Positions 1-13,610 are shown, counted from the first letter of the stretch. The stretch is 64,000 bases of DNA from Mercurialis annua (GCF_937616625.2 NC_065572.1:71918653-71982652), one strand, 5' to 3'. The notes: generated from the sequence alone by a model not told the origin. Numbers and translations are program-made.

Positions 1-2390
1 TTCAATCTGGCTAGTCCTTGGTGTTAATAATGGAGAGCGAGGTGTCAAGCTCCCTGCCGATGAACTTTTGGCATCTGCATCAGGCGACACGATAGAATTC
101 CCTTCACATGAAATTTCTGGCAAAACATTTATATCTTCGTTGAGAAAAGAATTATCGACATCAGGCATGAGATCTAGCATGTCTTCAGAACAATGACGAG
201 AAAAACTGTTCTCTTCTGGTGATAACTCATACGAGTCATCTGGTACACCTGCCACTCTTTCAACACCAAGACTTCGTATTGGAGTATCACAGCTTTTCGG
301 GGTGCTTTTAGGGGTCCATGATTCCAATATCTTATCGAGAGTATCTACAACCCTTTCAAGTCTTTCGTTTATAGTTAAGCCTTTCAAGTCACATCTATCA
401 GCAATGGTACATATCAAAGAATGCTCCTCCACGTGTACTATTGGTATTTCCACCTCACAAATTCGGCATATCATTGAATTGCCATATGCAATGTTATGGT
501 GTTCCCCCCAGTGTCCCCAAGAGGCTTTTCTCATTCCTGATGAAGCAGGATGCTCTGGGGTTCCAAGATTTTCAGAATGGTCGTCTTCAACAACCCTTGT
601 TTCATCTTTACTATGTGACAGTTCTACTTTATCCTTAGTAGGTGAATCGACAGCATCATGTCCCTTCCGGTTTTTCTCAGCAGCAGATGGAAGTTTTTTC
701 CAAGATGACATCTTATAACTACTTGTAGTTGAATCGCCACTTCTGGCAGTGTTAACCTCCAAAGTCTGATCAACATGTTCTTGTTGAACAACCAGGCTAT
801 CTTCTTCTTGATCACGAGACGGTTTTTTTCTGTGTTTCTCTCTCCCAGCAACCTTTCCAGCTGCCAACGGGCCACTAAAATCCTGTGTCGCTACATCAAA
901 AATTTGTTCAGGATAAACTCCAAGATCACTGAGTTGATGAAGACCCAAAACGTGATCATCTTCATAACCACTCTCCTTTTGGAACTGCACAAGCCTAGTG
1001 CACCGCGTGAGGATAAATAGAAGGCGTGTATGTGCTTGTTTGATTATTCCCATTGGTAGCTCTTGACGCTTATCATCTAAATTCTGTACGATCACCTCAC
1101 ATTTGACCCAGAACTCATTAGGTGACATTTTTGAGCATTGTCTAGCTATGATCAACAAATCCTCCAAACTTTCACTCCACTCATGGTGAGTATCCGAGGC
1201 CCTTTCAAGTATGCCTACCAAATCTCCAGCAAATAGACCTAAATCAGAATCAACTTCTTCCTTCAACTTGTTAAATTTGGCCCTAATTGCCACCATAACT
1301 TCCTAAAAATGATTAAAAAAATCAAATCGAACTCAGTTAACCATAACAAATTACAAGATAAAAAGGCAAAAGTGCAATATATGGATGTTCAATGTACCTC
1401 CATATGACCGAAGGCCCTTGATTTCCAAACTGGAAATGGCCTAACTCCTTTAGAGTTAAGCTCATGAGAAAAACTCTTAACATCCGGAGTTTTATTCTTT
1501 CGATTACTCGTAACACGAAGTATTGCTTGAAACCGTGGAGACTGTAATTCCTTGGCAAAAGCATGACTCTACAGAAATACTCCAATTAAAAAACAATCAA
1601 ATCAAACAGCTAACGAGCTATAAAGCATTACAAACATTCAAATCCTCACACAATTCAAGTAATTTAACTAATTATTATACTAAATCTATTTGTCATTAAA
1701 TTCAAAATTACCTCCAAAGCTGGATTTAGAGGTGATGGTCCTGATGGATACTTTAACGATTTCGATTGACTCCACGCAATTTTTTTTCCTGAAAATGCAA
1801 TATGAAAAATAATAACACAAATAAAAAAAAATCTCAAAATTAAATGAAATGGCGACAAATCAAATACCAGGCTCAGTATGAATAGGAACGTTCCATTTAA
1901 GCTTGTTATCAAGGCCAGCTTGATCCTCTTTATTATTTAAAGCGTTACTGTTATTATTGGTAATATTGCGGAGATTCAGCGACGGTCTACCGGTAACCGT
2001 CGAAGAAAACCGGCTAAGAGACGGAGACGGAGACGGAGCTGATAATTGCGTTTTGATATTATTTAATCCGAGAGCTGAAGCCATAATAATCCTACTATTC
2101 GAACTATTCTCATCTAACGGTTTAAATTTATTATAATTATTCCTATTTTGCGACGACATACGATGATGACCCGCTCCGTGATCGTCATCGTCGTCGTCTT
2201 CCTCGTCCTCTGCATCGTAGGTTTCATCTTGTCGTTTTAGCTTGTGCGTCGTCGTACGTCGAATTGGAATCGGAGGTATTTTCCGAAGCTTGAATTTCGG
2301 CGGTGTTGATGTAGATGTTAAAGACGCCGACGACGTCGAGGACGAAGACGTCGTCGTTTCTGGTGGCGGATCTTGATTGTTGCTCGACAT
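1..2390 (-). CDS. IRE: IRE-type AGC protein kinase, N-terminal part (runs off the left edge)
   Basis: Serine/threonine kinase of the plant IRE/IREH1 group of AGC kinases, linked in Arabidopsis to root-hair growth. Exons read on the minus strand are 2390-1868, 1788-1712, 1568-1398 and 1302 to the window edge; all junctions are GT-AG and phases add up (523+77+171 nt, then open). About 691 residues are visible. They show a low-complexity Ser/Thr/Asp-rich N-terminus with a KIPPIPIRR motif, the conserved block [18 protein letters not shown] and a [19 protein letters not shown] block. A Cys/His cluster (C536, C539, H551, C555; [16 protein letters not shown]) follows, then a Ser-rich tail. The kinase domain is expected beyond position 1 and is not seen, so catalytic integrity cannot be judged. 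The start ATG at 2388-2390 is the first in the open frame. IRE rather than IREH1 is chosen from the N-terminal sequence and is less certain than the family. Confidence 0.88.
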
Positions 2391-2769
2391 TGTTCATTAC
2401 ATTGCGGTGATGGTATGAGTGGGTTACACTGATGATAATCTTCGATTGATTAATTGATTGATTGAGAATTTGAGAGAAAAATATTAGGAGAGAGAAAGTT
2501 AGAGAGAGGTTTTCGCGGGAAATGGAGCGTTTAAGGGTTACACGACTGGGCATCTCAGTTTTTCTGTTAATTTACGTGCTTGCCGCGAACCATATTACTA
2601 AATATTTAAATATTTCATTTATTTTTCTGTGGCGTAAGGACTCCGTTACTGCTTGGTGACTCACTGTCATATCACTTCCAAGTAAAAAAACAAAATAAAC
2701 CGTTTTCTACTAGGGTATAAGCAGAGTGGAGTTCTCTGCATAAACAGAGCAGTAAACACAGCCATTATT
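2391..2769. promoter_or_regulatory. Head-to-head spacer between IRE and MIP (putative bidirectional promoter)
   Basis: Only 379 bp separate the start codons of two divergent genes, so both promoters and both 5' UTRs must lie here or overlap. The IRE side (2400-2520) is rich in short A/G and A/T runs that look like a leader. An AT-rich core lies at about 2590-2630. I see no clear TATA box for either gene, as is common for housekeeping promoters. Confidence 0.5.
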
Positions 2770-5700
2770 ATGTCTACTGTATTTCGAAGAGCTTCCTGGA
2801 AACTACGTCGTTTTAGTTCGGGTCTTCTTGCGACCCGATATTCTAGCAGCGCCACCGGTCTCTACGGGTTCGACCACTTGAAAAGTGCCAAAGGATTCCG
2901 AAGATTCGTCGATGAAGCTATTGAGAGGTAAAAGTTCAACGATGAAAGCTTAATTATCAGTAAACAAATTAACTTAGGTTTTTTTTTTACAATTGATATA
3001 TTTGTGTTTGTTGTTAGGTCTGGTGAACTGGTTAATCGCATTTCAGAGACGGTTTCGTCAGCTGAAGTTATACGAGCCATGGATGAGATTTCAAACACAG
3101 TTAGGTTAAGGTTTTAGTAGCTTAGTTTTTTTTGTGCCTGCCAAGTTATTTTTACTTATCAGTTTAAATGCTCATGAGTGATTATGTTTTATTTCTTAGG
3201 TTTGTTGTGTGGTCGACTCTGCTGAACTTTGTAGAAATACTCATCCAGACAGGTATTCTGTAGAATTTTTTTAAACAAGCTATGCGCGGCTGTAAATTTG
3301 AATTGTTTATTGTTTTTGAGTTTTGAACACATCAATTTGAGTTGTTAATTGAGTGTCTTAATAATGCCTTTTTAGGGAATTTGTTGAAGAGGCTAACAAG
3401 GCATCGATGAGAATCAATGAATATCTACATGTGAGACGACCATTGGTCTAGTTATCTGGTTTTTTTCTGACTTGAACACTTTTGCAATCATCCCTTCAGT
3501 TTGTTTATATTTATGGCATAGTTTGTGTGACGTCTTTGTTGTTGTGCGTCTGTGTTGGCACTCAGTTTCTTAATACGAATCATACTTTATATAATGCGAT
3601 GAAAAAAGCGGAGCAAGATGAACATTTACTTACAAAAGAGGCTCATAGGGCTGCCCACCACCTACGCATTGATTTTGAAAAGGGTGGAATCCATCTCTCA
3701 TCTGGTTGGTAAACATTCAACCTTGATTATTCAGTTACTGAAACATTCTTCTTTTTGTATAAAATAAAGTATTTTTATGTTGCAGAGAAATTAGATAGAG
3801 TGAATCAGCTGCATATGGAAATATTTAAGCTCTCTGCGGAGTAAGTATGATACCATTAACTCTAGATTATCGACATGCTCTACTGATATGATGATCCGTA
3901 CTGATTTGAAATGCTGATCAGGTTTGGTGAAAACATTGCTATTGATCCTGGTCATGTGGATGTATATCCAGCATCACTTATCCCAAAAAACATTCATCAT
4001 CTCCTTACTCCCATTCATTGTTCCACATCTGGACCTTCAGGAGGATCTCGTGGGGAAAAAGGGTTTCGAATAACAACTGACCCCCGCAATCTAGTTTCTG
4101 TTCTACAATGGGTATCAGATGAAAAGGTAGCTTTCACTTTGGCAACTAGAAATGTTCTTGCCTCTCTTTGTCAATAGCAAATATCATTATTCTTCTCTAT
4201 GCCAATTTGGAGTGTTGAATTTCCCAGTTGGGGGCAACTAGTTGCTAGATTTGGAATCTTTCTTAGATTACTCAACTATATCTTTCTTAAGGGAGAGTTT
4301 GTATTTCTGTATTGCTTACAGTTACAAATGCACGCACACTTCTGTTTATCTTATCTAGACAAATGAATTTAGTTTTGCTTTTCAGGTTAGAAAGAGTTCA
4401 TATATCAAAGGTATTTCCGTCCCATATGCAAACATCGAAGTTCTTGATAAGCTTATTGCTGCTCGTCATGAGCTTGCTGAGGTTAGATTTGTTATTACTG
4501 TGTCAATTACACTATTTATCTTTAACCAAGTCTTTTTACAATAGTCTATGTGCTTCTCGTGTTTTTTGTTCTTTGGGAAATTACAGTTAATGGGTTATAG
4601 ATCTTATGCTGAATTCACGGTGAAACAAAATTTGGCTTCATCTCCTGAAGTTGTAACATCCTTTCTCTGTGAGATGAGTGAGGTGATCAGGCCAAGAGCT
4701 GATCAGGTTTGTTTTTTCTATAAGTACAATGTAAACAAAGCTTTGGTACTTTCTCACTATTAACATTTATTCTCTTCTTGATATGCCTGTAGGAGTTTGA
4801 GGCAATTAGAAAATTTAAGAGAGAAAAATGTGGGAATAACTGTATTGATTTGGAGCCATGGGATGAAGCATACTATACTGGGATGATGAAGTCTTCTGCT
4901 CAGAATTTGAATTCCTTGGTATGTTATAAATTTAGTTTTATTCTGTAACTATGTTGACAAGTGTTGCTTTTTAGTTCCTTTTGCAATGCAACCTCTTCAA
5001 TCTCTCTTTTTCGTGCGCCTTTCGAGTTCAAGTAGTTCTCTCTCAGTTTTCTCCCTCTTTTGGAACAGATTGTAGCATCATATTTTCCTTTGCCACATTG
5101 CATAGAAGGTTTGAAAGTATTGGTGAAGTCATTATTTGGTGCAACATTTCATAATGTTCCAATGGCACCTGGCGAATCATGGCACCCAGACGTTATCAAA
5201 ATGGTACTTCATCATCCTCAGGAGGTATATAAATGGATGAGTGGAGATGTGAAGCCCTTGATATTGTCTTTTGTTTTAACAGAATTCTTAAGTATATTAT
5301 AGTATTTAGTTATGCAACAGTGGCTATTATTTCATCAATTATTTAATTTAAATGCACTTTTCAGTTATGCTCATCTTCAATGCCAATTTGACATTTTTCT
5401 ATCAAGCTGAGGCATGACACTTTTATTTCAGGGTGATCTGGGGTATCTATACCTTGATTTGTACTCCAGGAAGGGAAAATACCCGGGGTGTGCTAATTTT
5501 ACGATCAAAGGAGGCTGCCGCATATCTGAAACAGAATACCAGCTTCCTGTAAGTTAATGAATTTTGTCAACACTGGTGAATATTGTATGTTATTCATTTG
5601 AAATGTTTTCTTTGGCACTTCAAAAAATTATCTTAAAAAATTGCTTTATAATCATAAAAACAAGAAAAGTACCGTGGTTATATAATGATGAACCATGGAA

Positions 5701-7593
5701 GTGCCTATGATAATGGCCCACTGAAAATATTGCGCAATATTACTATTCACGTAAAGAGAGGGGGCACTGACATGTCTATATCTATTGGCTTCTTATGTGC
5801 AAAACACATTGAATAAAGGTCATATCATGCATAACTATCCCATGAAAATATTTAGATATGTAACCTGGATATAATTTCGGCATTTCATATTTTTCTTGGG
5901 AAAGTTAGGACTCCCTTCTCATTTTTGGTATTTGTTACCTTGAGAATTGTGATACTAGTTCATCACACATCATGTAGCAATTTGACTATATGCTAGGTAT
6001 CATAAACATAATGTTTTTAAAAGGAAAAAAACTACATTATTTTTGAAAAAATAGTATTAGTTTCTTTCTGATTGAGCTTGTTCGTGGTGGCTGCAGGTTG
6101 TTGCCCTTGTTTGCAATTTTTCTGGATCGCATAGTTCATCAACTGTGAGGCTCACTCATTGTGAAGTGGAAACCCTATTTCATGAGTTTGGACATTCTCT
6201 TCATTCCTTACTCTCAAGAACGGTATACTAGTGGCCGTACCTTTCTACTAAATTAGCTTTCTATATCTACCATCTCATGAGAATTCTTGTAGGATTACCA
6301 ACATTTTTCAGGTACTCGAGTGGCTCTTGACTTTGCCGAGATGCCTTCCAATCTCTTTGAGTGAGTATTAAAAAAAAGGCGATTTATTTATCGTCTTCCT
6401 CCTCTTTTTTAAAATCAATAGAATATTTTCATTGCTTGTGGAGAACAGGAATATCTTCAGTATGGTGTAGTATATGAACTTTGGTGAATTTAGCCTGGTA
6501 AAGATCATAGAAATAACTTTAATAAATTTTCTTTAACTTGTTTCATTTTGATATTTATGTTAATGAGAATAATAAGTTGATTCACCCTTTGAACTCTCAT
6601 TTCTGAAATTCTTAGGTGGCTCTCTACTAATTCAATCAATATACCGGTTCTCGGATTACGTTTTTGTAAATATATATCCATGTTTATACCCTCTGAAAAT
6701 GATTGCATATTAATGGTGGGTAATGTAATGATATTTGGTGCATCCACAGGTATTTTGCTTGGGATTACCGGGTATTGAAAACATTTGCCAAGCACTATTC
6801 ATCTGGGGAAGTAATACCTGAGAGCTTGGTGAAGTCAATGCACTGTGCTAGAGATATGTTTGCAGCGACTGAATTGCAACGACAGGTTTGTTCTTCTAGT
6901 CCGGAAATAAATTAGCTAATTAGGCTAGGCCTCTTTGAGAGAAGGAACGTCTTGGTCAATTTTAATCATTTACCTGGTGTTCATTAGATTTTCTATGCCT
7001 TGGTTGACCAAACACTTTTTGGAGAACAAGCAGACTCATCCAGGGATACAAGTTCTATTGTTGCAGATCTTAAAAGGCAGTATACCAGTTGGAAGCATGT
7101 GGAGGGTACCCATTGGCAGATCAGATTCAGTCATCTTCTAAACTACGGTGCAGGTACGTTTAGGAGCCATATAGAACATCCAAAGCAATTAAAAGTTGTG
7201 TTTCTTTCAAAGAAAAGAAAATGTAAATAATATTTCTATGATCCTTTTGCCTAAAGATAGTGAGCTGATTATTCTGTTTCAAATAATTATTATTTTTTCA
7301 ATTCTGTAGGATATTATACCTACTTGTATGCTAGATGTTTTTCGGCAACCATATGGAAAAAGTTATTACACGAGGATCCACTTTCATTAGCCACAGGAAC
7401 TGCTATAAGGACGAAGTTATTGCAACATGGAGGAGCGAAAGAACCGGCTGAAATGATGAATGATCTTGTGGGAGAAGGTATTATCAGATATTGCAATGGA
7501 GGGATAGTTCCCAACATGACCAGCTTCTTGGATGAGTTAGGTTTGGTGGAAGATCAGCTTTTGGGTCCCTTATTGCAATCAAGCAAAAGATAG
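2770..7593 (+). CDS. MIP: Mitochondrial intermediate peptidase (M3 metallopeptidase)
   Basis: Matrix zinc endopeptidase that removes an N-terminal octapeptide from imported mitochondrial proteins after the main processing peptidase. Exons: 2770-2927, 3018-3099, 3200-3252, 3376-3430, 3566-3704, 3786-3840, 3922-4126, 4386-4481, 4587-4706, 4793-4918, 5069-5224, 5432-5548, 6097-6222, 6293-6360, 6750-6885, 6988-7153, 7310-7593. All introns are GT-AG and the sum, 2142 nt, gives 713 residues, about the length of the Arabidopsis protein. The N-terminus is Arg/Ser-rich, as expected of a mitochondrial presequence. The zinc motif HEFGH is at residues 483-487, and the third ligand is Glu512 in LDFAEMPSNLF, 29 residues from the first His as in other M3 peptidases. 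The substrate-side HWQIRFSHLLNYGAGYY block is intact. No stop or frameshift is seen. Confidence 0.95.
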
Positions 7594-8178
7594 GCGAGTC
7601 TTTTCCCGGCAACAGTGGGATGACAAAACACCGGAAACAAATACAAGTTCCTGGGAGGTATGATTGATCGACGAAGGATGATTTTCGGGCATTTTTGTTT
7701 TCACTAGCTTTGCAGACTGGAGGAACTTTCTCAATAATGGAGTCGGCATTTTCTTACAAGCTTGTTACTCGTTTGAGATCGGCCACACATGCTTTGCATC
7801 AGAAGAACATGTCAACCGAATATTTGCATTTGAAGAAACAGTTTTGATTTGGATCAGCATATCTAAGAAAAATTCACAAGGAATCTTTGTTTTGCATGTT
7901 GTATCATTTGAAAACCTAAGTTACAAATAACAGAAGAATTTGAAGCAAAGTATCAAGTTCCTTCTTGCTTAGAGACATTTTAGCAGTAAAAATGATTTGA
8001 AACTGAATATTCTGTACAGAATCTTACTTTTAATCAAAGGGATCCAAAACTGTTAACAGTATTCATTTTTATGTACTGTATTCCTTTGGAAAAGAATATA
8101 TTTGGTAGACCTGGAATCATGTCAGTTGAGAAAAAATTGAATCCTGTTAGGAGTTAGAAAAGATTTTTCCCTTCTGAA
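7594..8178. other. Convergent 3' regions of MIP and the photolyase-hydrolase gene
   Basis: 585 bp between two stop codons of converging genes. It should hold both 3' UTRs. No coding potential or repeat is seen. Confidence 0.5.
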
Positions 8179-11100
8179 CTATGACACGCTCCCAGCTCCG
8201 GCTAGAATTTTGCTTTCTGCTGTCACTACCCATTCACAAATAATGGAATTCACTTCTTCTGGTAGCTCATCATGGGGACAGTGGCCTGCAATTTATCAGA
8301 TTCAATGTTTAATACTTACTAATAAACATTGCACACATTCAACTTGTTGAGAAGGGAATAAAATTACCAGCATCCAATTGGCGTATCACAATTTCAGGAC
8401 AATGCTCTTTGATCATGGACACTTTGGACTTGGAGTCAGTTATAGGATCTTTCATTCCCTAAAAGGCAATAAAATGATCGATGCAATGCATTTAAATAAG
8501 CAAAGCAACAACGAATAACAATTGAATAATCAAGTTGAAGAAAAGAAATGAACTGTTGGATTTTCCAGCAGGGTGGAGCTTACTTGTATAACCAGAACCT
8601 TTTCCTTTAAACCCTCCACGAGATAATTCAATGGAAGGGAAAGGTTGAAACTGAAAATACTTTCCAGGACAACTATTACACCAGGATCGAAGGACTGTCA
8701 CTCGTGTTAAGGTCACGATTGCATCGAATTAACTTACAAGTTACCGTTCCTCATAGAAAGGTCAAATTGCCTATATATTTTCATCAACAAAAGGATACAG
8801 CTCTTAGCATTTCATTGACAAGCAAATCATCAGCTCTCTCGGTTCTCTGCAAAATAAGAGGCTCTAAATCAAAAACCATGTGAAATTTGTATTGAACTTT
8901 AGAACATAAAAGGTTGATAAATGAACACCTACCGTTGCATAGCAATTGTTCATTATAGTTCTGATATTCGACCTCAAGTAAAGCAAAAGGAGCCGGGCCC
9001 CCAGCCATGCAATCACTGAAGGCCGTCTATCCTGAATATTATGAACAATGAAGTGTCTCGAGACGTTAGTACATAGTAATGTGGAGTTTTCAACTTGGTT
9101 AAATATAAATACACGGGAACAACACAGATTGTTGGGTGGGTAGAATTTTGTTTAAAAATATAGGTACATGCCATCACTTAAACAAGACCCAGAGAGACAC
9201 CTCCCTGTGTTACAGATAAATCATCGGTTGGAAAACAAACTCCATCAAGTAAAGACCAGCTAATCTCAGTTTGAACCTCGAGCATTATAATAAATTTCAT
9301 GATAACATATTCCAAGCCAAAAGTAGAAATAAATCTTCTGCGACAACTGTATAAAAGTATTGACGGCCTCTGGATGACATTCTATTTAGCAGTAAAATAG
9401 TTTACAGCGCAGAATCAGGCACGAAAAATTAAAGAAACTTGAAAGGTGGATATAACAACACAATATTTCAGTAGTCAGTAAGAACTAAGTAAATAAACTT
9501 GAAAGTTTTCGGGAGGCAAAACAAATAAATCATCATGTTGCATTTGTAGGTCACAATGTAAGGTAATCAGACTTACTTTGGTAAATTGGGGATAACCATA
9601 TTTTGGGATAATGTCACCAGCACTGTTGATAAGGACAGCAGACTTAACCAAGGAAGGCCAAAAACATGAAACCATAGATGTAAAATACCCTGAAGATTAA
9701 GAAATGACTATAATAAGAGTTAAAGAGAAGAAACACTTTATGACTTTATAAGAATTAAATTTAACATTTAACAGAATATAGTAGGTGAACAAAAAGCATG
9801 CTAAAGGATAGCTTGAAGGCAGACTATGAAACTAGACGAGAACCTGGGCCGTACCACCAATAGAGTTTCCAACAAGATGCACCGGTTCACCCACAACTTC
9901 AATTATAAAATCTCTCAGCAATTCAGCCCACATAAGTTCGGTGTACACAAGATTTGGTTTTTCTGATTTTCCAAATCCCAAAATTGTTAATGCCCAAACA
10001 CGGTTTCCACCTTTAGATATATCATGTATATTGTCACGATAGTGTTCCAAAAATGCACCAAAACCATGGACAAGGAGGACTGCAGGACCTTCATGGCCAA
10101 CCACTGTATACTGAAATAAGAAAAAATTAAGGAATATATGCATGAATCTCCGTGTTGAACAAGTTGAGACTTATGTATCTTGCTGTCAGCAGAAAGCTAG
10201 AGAAGGACATAATTGCTGAATTGGTTTAATCAGTATTTTGCATACCTGAATTAAATACCCCTTCCATCGCCATATGCGAATAGGATATGTTCCTTCATCG
10301 TTTATTTGACCTTTTAGAGCCATAAGCCAATACCACTGCCCCAAAATTCAAAAGAAAATCCTCAAGAGACTTGCATAGATAACACACAGCTTATATACAT
10401 AACTGGACAGGAAAAGAAGGTTGAATTATCAATGAGAGAAAGGGAAAAACAAAAAGGCAACGATATAATCCACATCAATCAAACAGCTAGCATTGTGCTT
10501 CAAATACCTAAAGAAGCCAAAGTGCACACAAAGTACCTCCATTGAGCACACAGCATCTGCAGCTGCAGAAACAGTTGTTGTTGAAAACCCAAAGGGTGAT
10601 AGAAACCCAGCATTTCTTTCCTTCTCATACTTGATAGCTTCATAATGCACCCTCCTTCGAGAGATGATGCCAAGAGACAGGGAAGGGCCAAAGAGTGCAG
10701 AAAATGAAGCCCCATCCCGACTTTCAGCATTACGCAACCTCTCATGTATCCTGCTATGACATCAAGCCAGAGTATTATATCTTTGACGTACTGAATTTCA
10801 CTGAAAAACTCAATATTACAGAGGATATATAAATTGAATGAGCAAGCAAAGGCCCAATGGGACAGGAAAATATATCAAAATTAAGAAAACAATTTCATAA
10901 TATCCTAATATGAAGTCTAACACCAGAAAATATGAAAAGTGAAAATTTAACGAACAAAGCAAGTAAGCTATAGAGAAGGGTGTATGCAAGTCAATTCAAT
11001 GTTACTTGTCTATATATGAGGATTGAAACAATTTCTCAGCATCAAAGATGCTCCTGATCTTCCACCAAGTATGCTATTTCTAAATTGCATAATGGTATGA

Positions 11101-12486
11101 ATATGGTTTTTGAGTAAACTGAGAAATTATCTGCTCAAACCTTGAAGTGATGGTATAACTGCCTCCACAAAATCATTAAAAGAGACAGATGAAGAACAAC
11201 AAAATTACAAGTACAACAATAACTGCAGTTCAGAAATTAGAACGGATTATAATCCACTAAATCAAATATCAATGCCACATACTCTTGCCAGTCATCTCGA
11301 GCTGTTCCCTCCAAATATCTCAAGTATGCAGCCAAGGCATTCGCCACATTACTTGTTCCACCGGCCACAAAATTTTGCTTTTGTGTGACAAAAGCAGAAT
11401 TGTCCACTCGTTTTTGCTGTTTTTGCGTGGAACTCAATTTCACATCTGTTCCCCTTAATTCCGCCAGTTTCTTCTGCAATACGGTTTCAGCTGACATCTC
11501 CTTGATTGAACTCCAGCTCTTTTCCAATTTGAATGGACTTTCATTCATAAATTCCTTCAACTCATCCAATGTAGGCAAAGAACCTAATTAATCACACAAA
11601 TCTCCTATTATTGACCAAAAGTACATAACAATCATATAATCGTTAATTCAAAAAACTTACCCCAGTCCAAGTCCATTGACGGCATGGGAGGTAAAAATAA
11701 GTTCGGCGGAATCAAAGGCGAGGTTACTGATAATTTGAGTTTCTTGAACTCATCATGTGAAGCAGGCAAGTCGTTTAAATTCTACCACAATAACACACAC
11801 AGAGAAAAATATAAACAGCATAATACACACTACTAATTCAAAAATTAATGGATGATTCATATTAATAACTACCTCAATATCATAAAACGGAGACTGCCAA
11901 AGGACAATCTCAGGATTAACAGACGAATTAATCAAACTCCGTCGAACAATTTTAACCGCGATACGGAGATTATACTCGACTTCCTGTTCAGCAAATACAA
12001 CACTAGGTTTAACCTCATTCACCAGGTCTCTTAAAACACTCTCCGCACTTCCAAATTTGATCATTAAATCAGAGCCTTGCTCTTTTAACGAGTTTCTCAA
12101 ATCTCGTAGCGCGATTATCACCATTTCTAGCATTTCATCAGAGTAACCTAAAAATATTTAACAACAGAATCAATATCTATACAGCTAAAACAACTAAAAC
12201 AACTCATTTGCAAATAAATAGGCATAAAAAAATTAAACTCACAGGCAAGAATGCGGTGATCGAAGACGTAAAGAGGAAGCAAGGGAGAGTGTTGGCGGAT
12301 ATGAGAAGCTTGTGTGAGAGCATAGTGATCGTCGACGCGGAGGTCTTGCTTGAACCAGAGAATCGCGGAGCCAGAACGACGTCGTGTCGTGGATTCTGGA
12401 GTAAGCGAGCAGAAGCATCGGCTGTTGTTGTTGTGGTGGTTTTGAGCGGAGAGAGTGAGAAAGCGCGGGAAAGTGAGAAGGGACAT
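8179..12486 (-). CDS. Photolyase N-domain / alpha-beta hydrolase fusion protein
   Basis: Minus-strand exons: 12486-12243, 12147-11873, 11781-11661, 11583-11283, 10750-10537, 10335-10246, 10110-9855, 9689-9577, 9031-8933, 8846-8799, 8694-8584, 8458-8368, 8285-8179. All have GT-AG borders and matching phases, 2070 nt, 689 residues. Residues about 39-175 form a DNA-photolyase alpha/beta domain (AILWFKQDLRVDDHYAL). Residues about 270-400 recall only the beginning of a cryptochrome FAD domain (GG-x-AL-x-YL, then LSLGIISRRRVHYE). Residues about 415-689 are an alpha/beta hydrolase with oxyanion motif HGFGAF, nucleophile elbow GNSIGG (Ser498), Asp628 (GMKDP) and His656 (DAGHCPHDE). The layout matches Arabidopsis At4g25290 as I recall it. 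The N-terminus looks like a plastid transit peptide. The start at 12484-12486 is chosen by homology; an upstream in-frame ATG at 12688-12690 would add 68 unlikely residues. Substrate and light dependence are unknown. Confidence 0.9.
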
Positions 12487-12929
12487 TGCGAGAAGAAATG
12501 GATTGAGAGCGGTTATTACTGTGCTGATGTGGTGGTAGTGGTGGTGGATTATATTTATAGTCCATGAAGAAGTGAAAGTAGAGTAACGTTTTGAATTGGA
12601 GCAATTAGCTAGAAGCAGAGGTGAAGAGTGAGAAAGAATCTGAAAATTTGTGAGTTGTTGAGGCGCCACGCAGCGAGTTTCATTTTCCACTCACACTGTG
12701 TGTGTGAGAGAGAGAATCTGGACTGGATCTATTTTTGTAGTAATTATTATTCAAAATTTAGTAAAAATTGGATATTCGGAATTAAAAATATCCAGAGTGG
12801 TTAAAAAATTTAATGACTTTAGAATAATTTTTATTAGAGTAAAGAAATAAAAATTGAATGTAAAACTCTTGTATTAAATAATATTTATATCTATTAGTTA
12901 ATAATCTCATTGAATCTTAATTGTATTGG
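12487..12929. other. 5' flank of the photolyase-hydrolase gene
   Basis: Upstream region of the minus-strand gene. It includes a likely 5' UTR rich in short purine/pyrimidine runs near 12500-12710, followed by AT-rich sequence. No other gene is seen. Confidence 0.4.
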
Positions 12930-13111
12930 GAGTGTTTATCCCATGCAACCGTTGCGCCACGTCATTTTTACATCAAGCCAATGAGCATTTGCGATAGGGA
13001 ATCTTTTAATTATTACTTATTTTTTTTATCATTCAATTTTCCACATGGCTAACGCATAATTGGTTTGTTGCACAAATGACATGGCGCAACGGTTGTGTGC
13101 AATAATTTTTC
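12930..13111. mobile_element. Mutator-type MITE, copy 1
   Basis: A 182-bp element bounded by long imperfect terminal inverted repeats: left GAGTGTTTATCCCATGCAAC and right, reverse-complemented, GAAAAATTATTGCACACAAC. Both continue with CGTTGCGCCAYGTCATTT. It is flanked by a perfect 9-bp target duplication, TTGTATTGG (12921-12929 and 13112-13120), the hallmark of Mutator-like elements. No coding capacity. It sits between the divergent starts of the photolyase-hydrolase gene and LPA2. A second family member lies at 42227-42406. Confidence 0.88.
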
Positions 13112-13120
13112 TTGTATTGG

Positions 13121-13610
13121 TCTGTTCTATATTTTCCGTAATTTACGTGATATTCGATATTAAAATAAGAATATATTTTTCTAATTTACAAACTTTGAGT
13201 TTCTATAAAATTTATAAGAATTAATAGTTTTATTATAATTTAAATTTAAAATCAATTATCTTATCCATGTATTCAAATCTTTGAATACATTGCAAATATA
13301 ATGGTCTGACTTATATATATTATATAAATTATCAAAATAAAACATAAAGTTAAATAGATTGTGTTAAAACATAAAAAAAATTAACTCATAAACTGAATCC
13401 ATATAATTCTGAATTGAAACCGGGTTGGTCATCTAATTATACTAAATTGAACTGGTAAATACAAAATCGATCCTTTATCGCAAAAAAATAAATCAATGTG
13501 GAGACTAATCCTATTATCAGAAATACAGGGATCAAAATGTAATAAAAGAAAACTCCCAATAACGAAACTAAAACGGCAACTAACACAAAATAAACTGAAA
13601 AAACAAGAAA
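13121..13610. promoter_or_regulatory. AT-rich 5' flank of LPA2
   Basis: 490 bp of AT-rich sequence between the MITE and the LPA2 start, expected to carry the LPA2 promoter and leader. TATATA-like stretches near 13312-13322 are possible but not convincing core elements. Confidence 0.35.

Noticed and set aside
12208..12567. 119-codon plus-strand frame with repeated valines
   Set aside because: It is the complement of the Ser/His-rich first exon of the photolyase-hydrolase gene.
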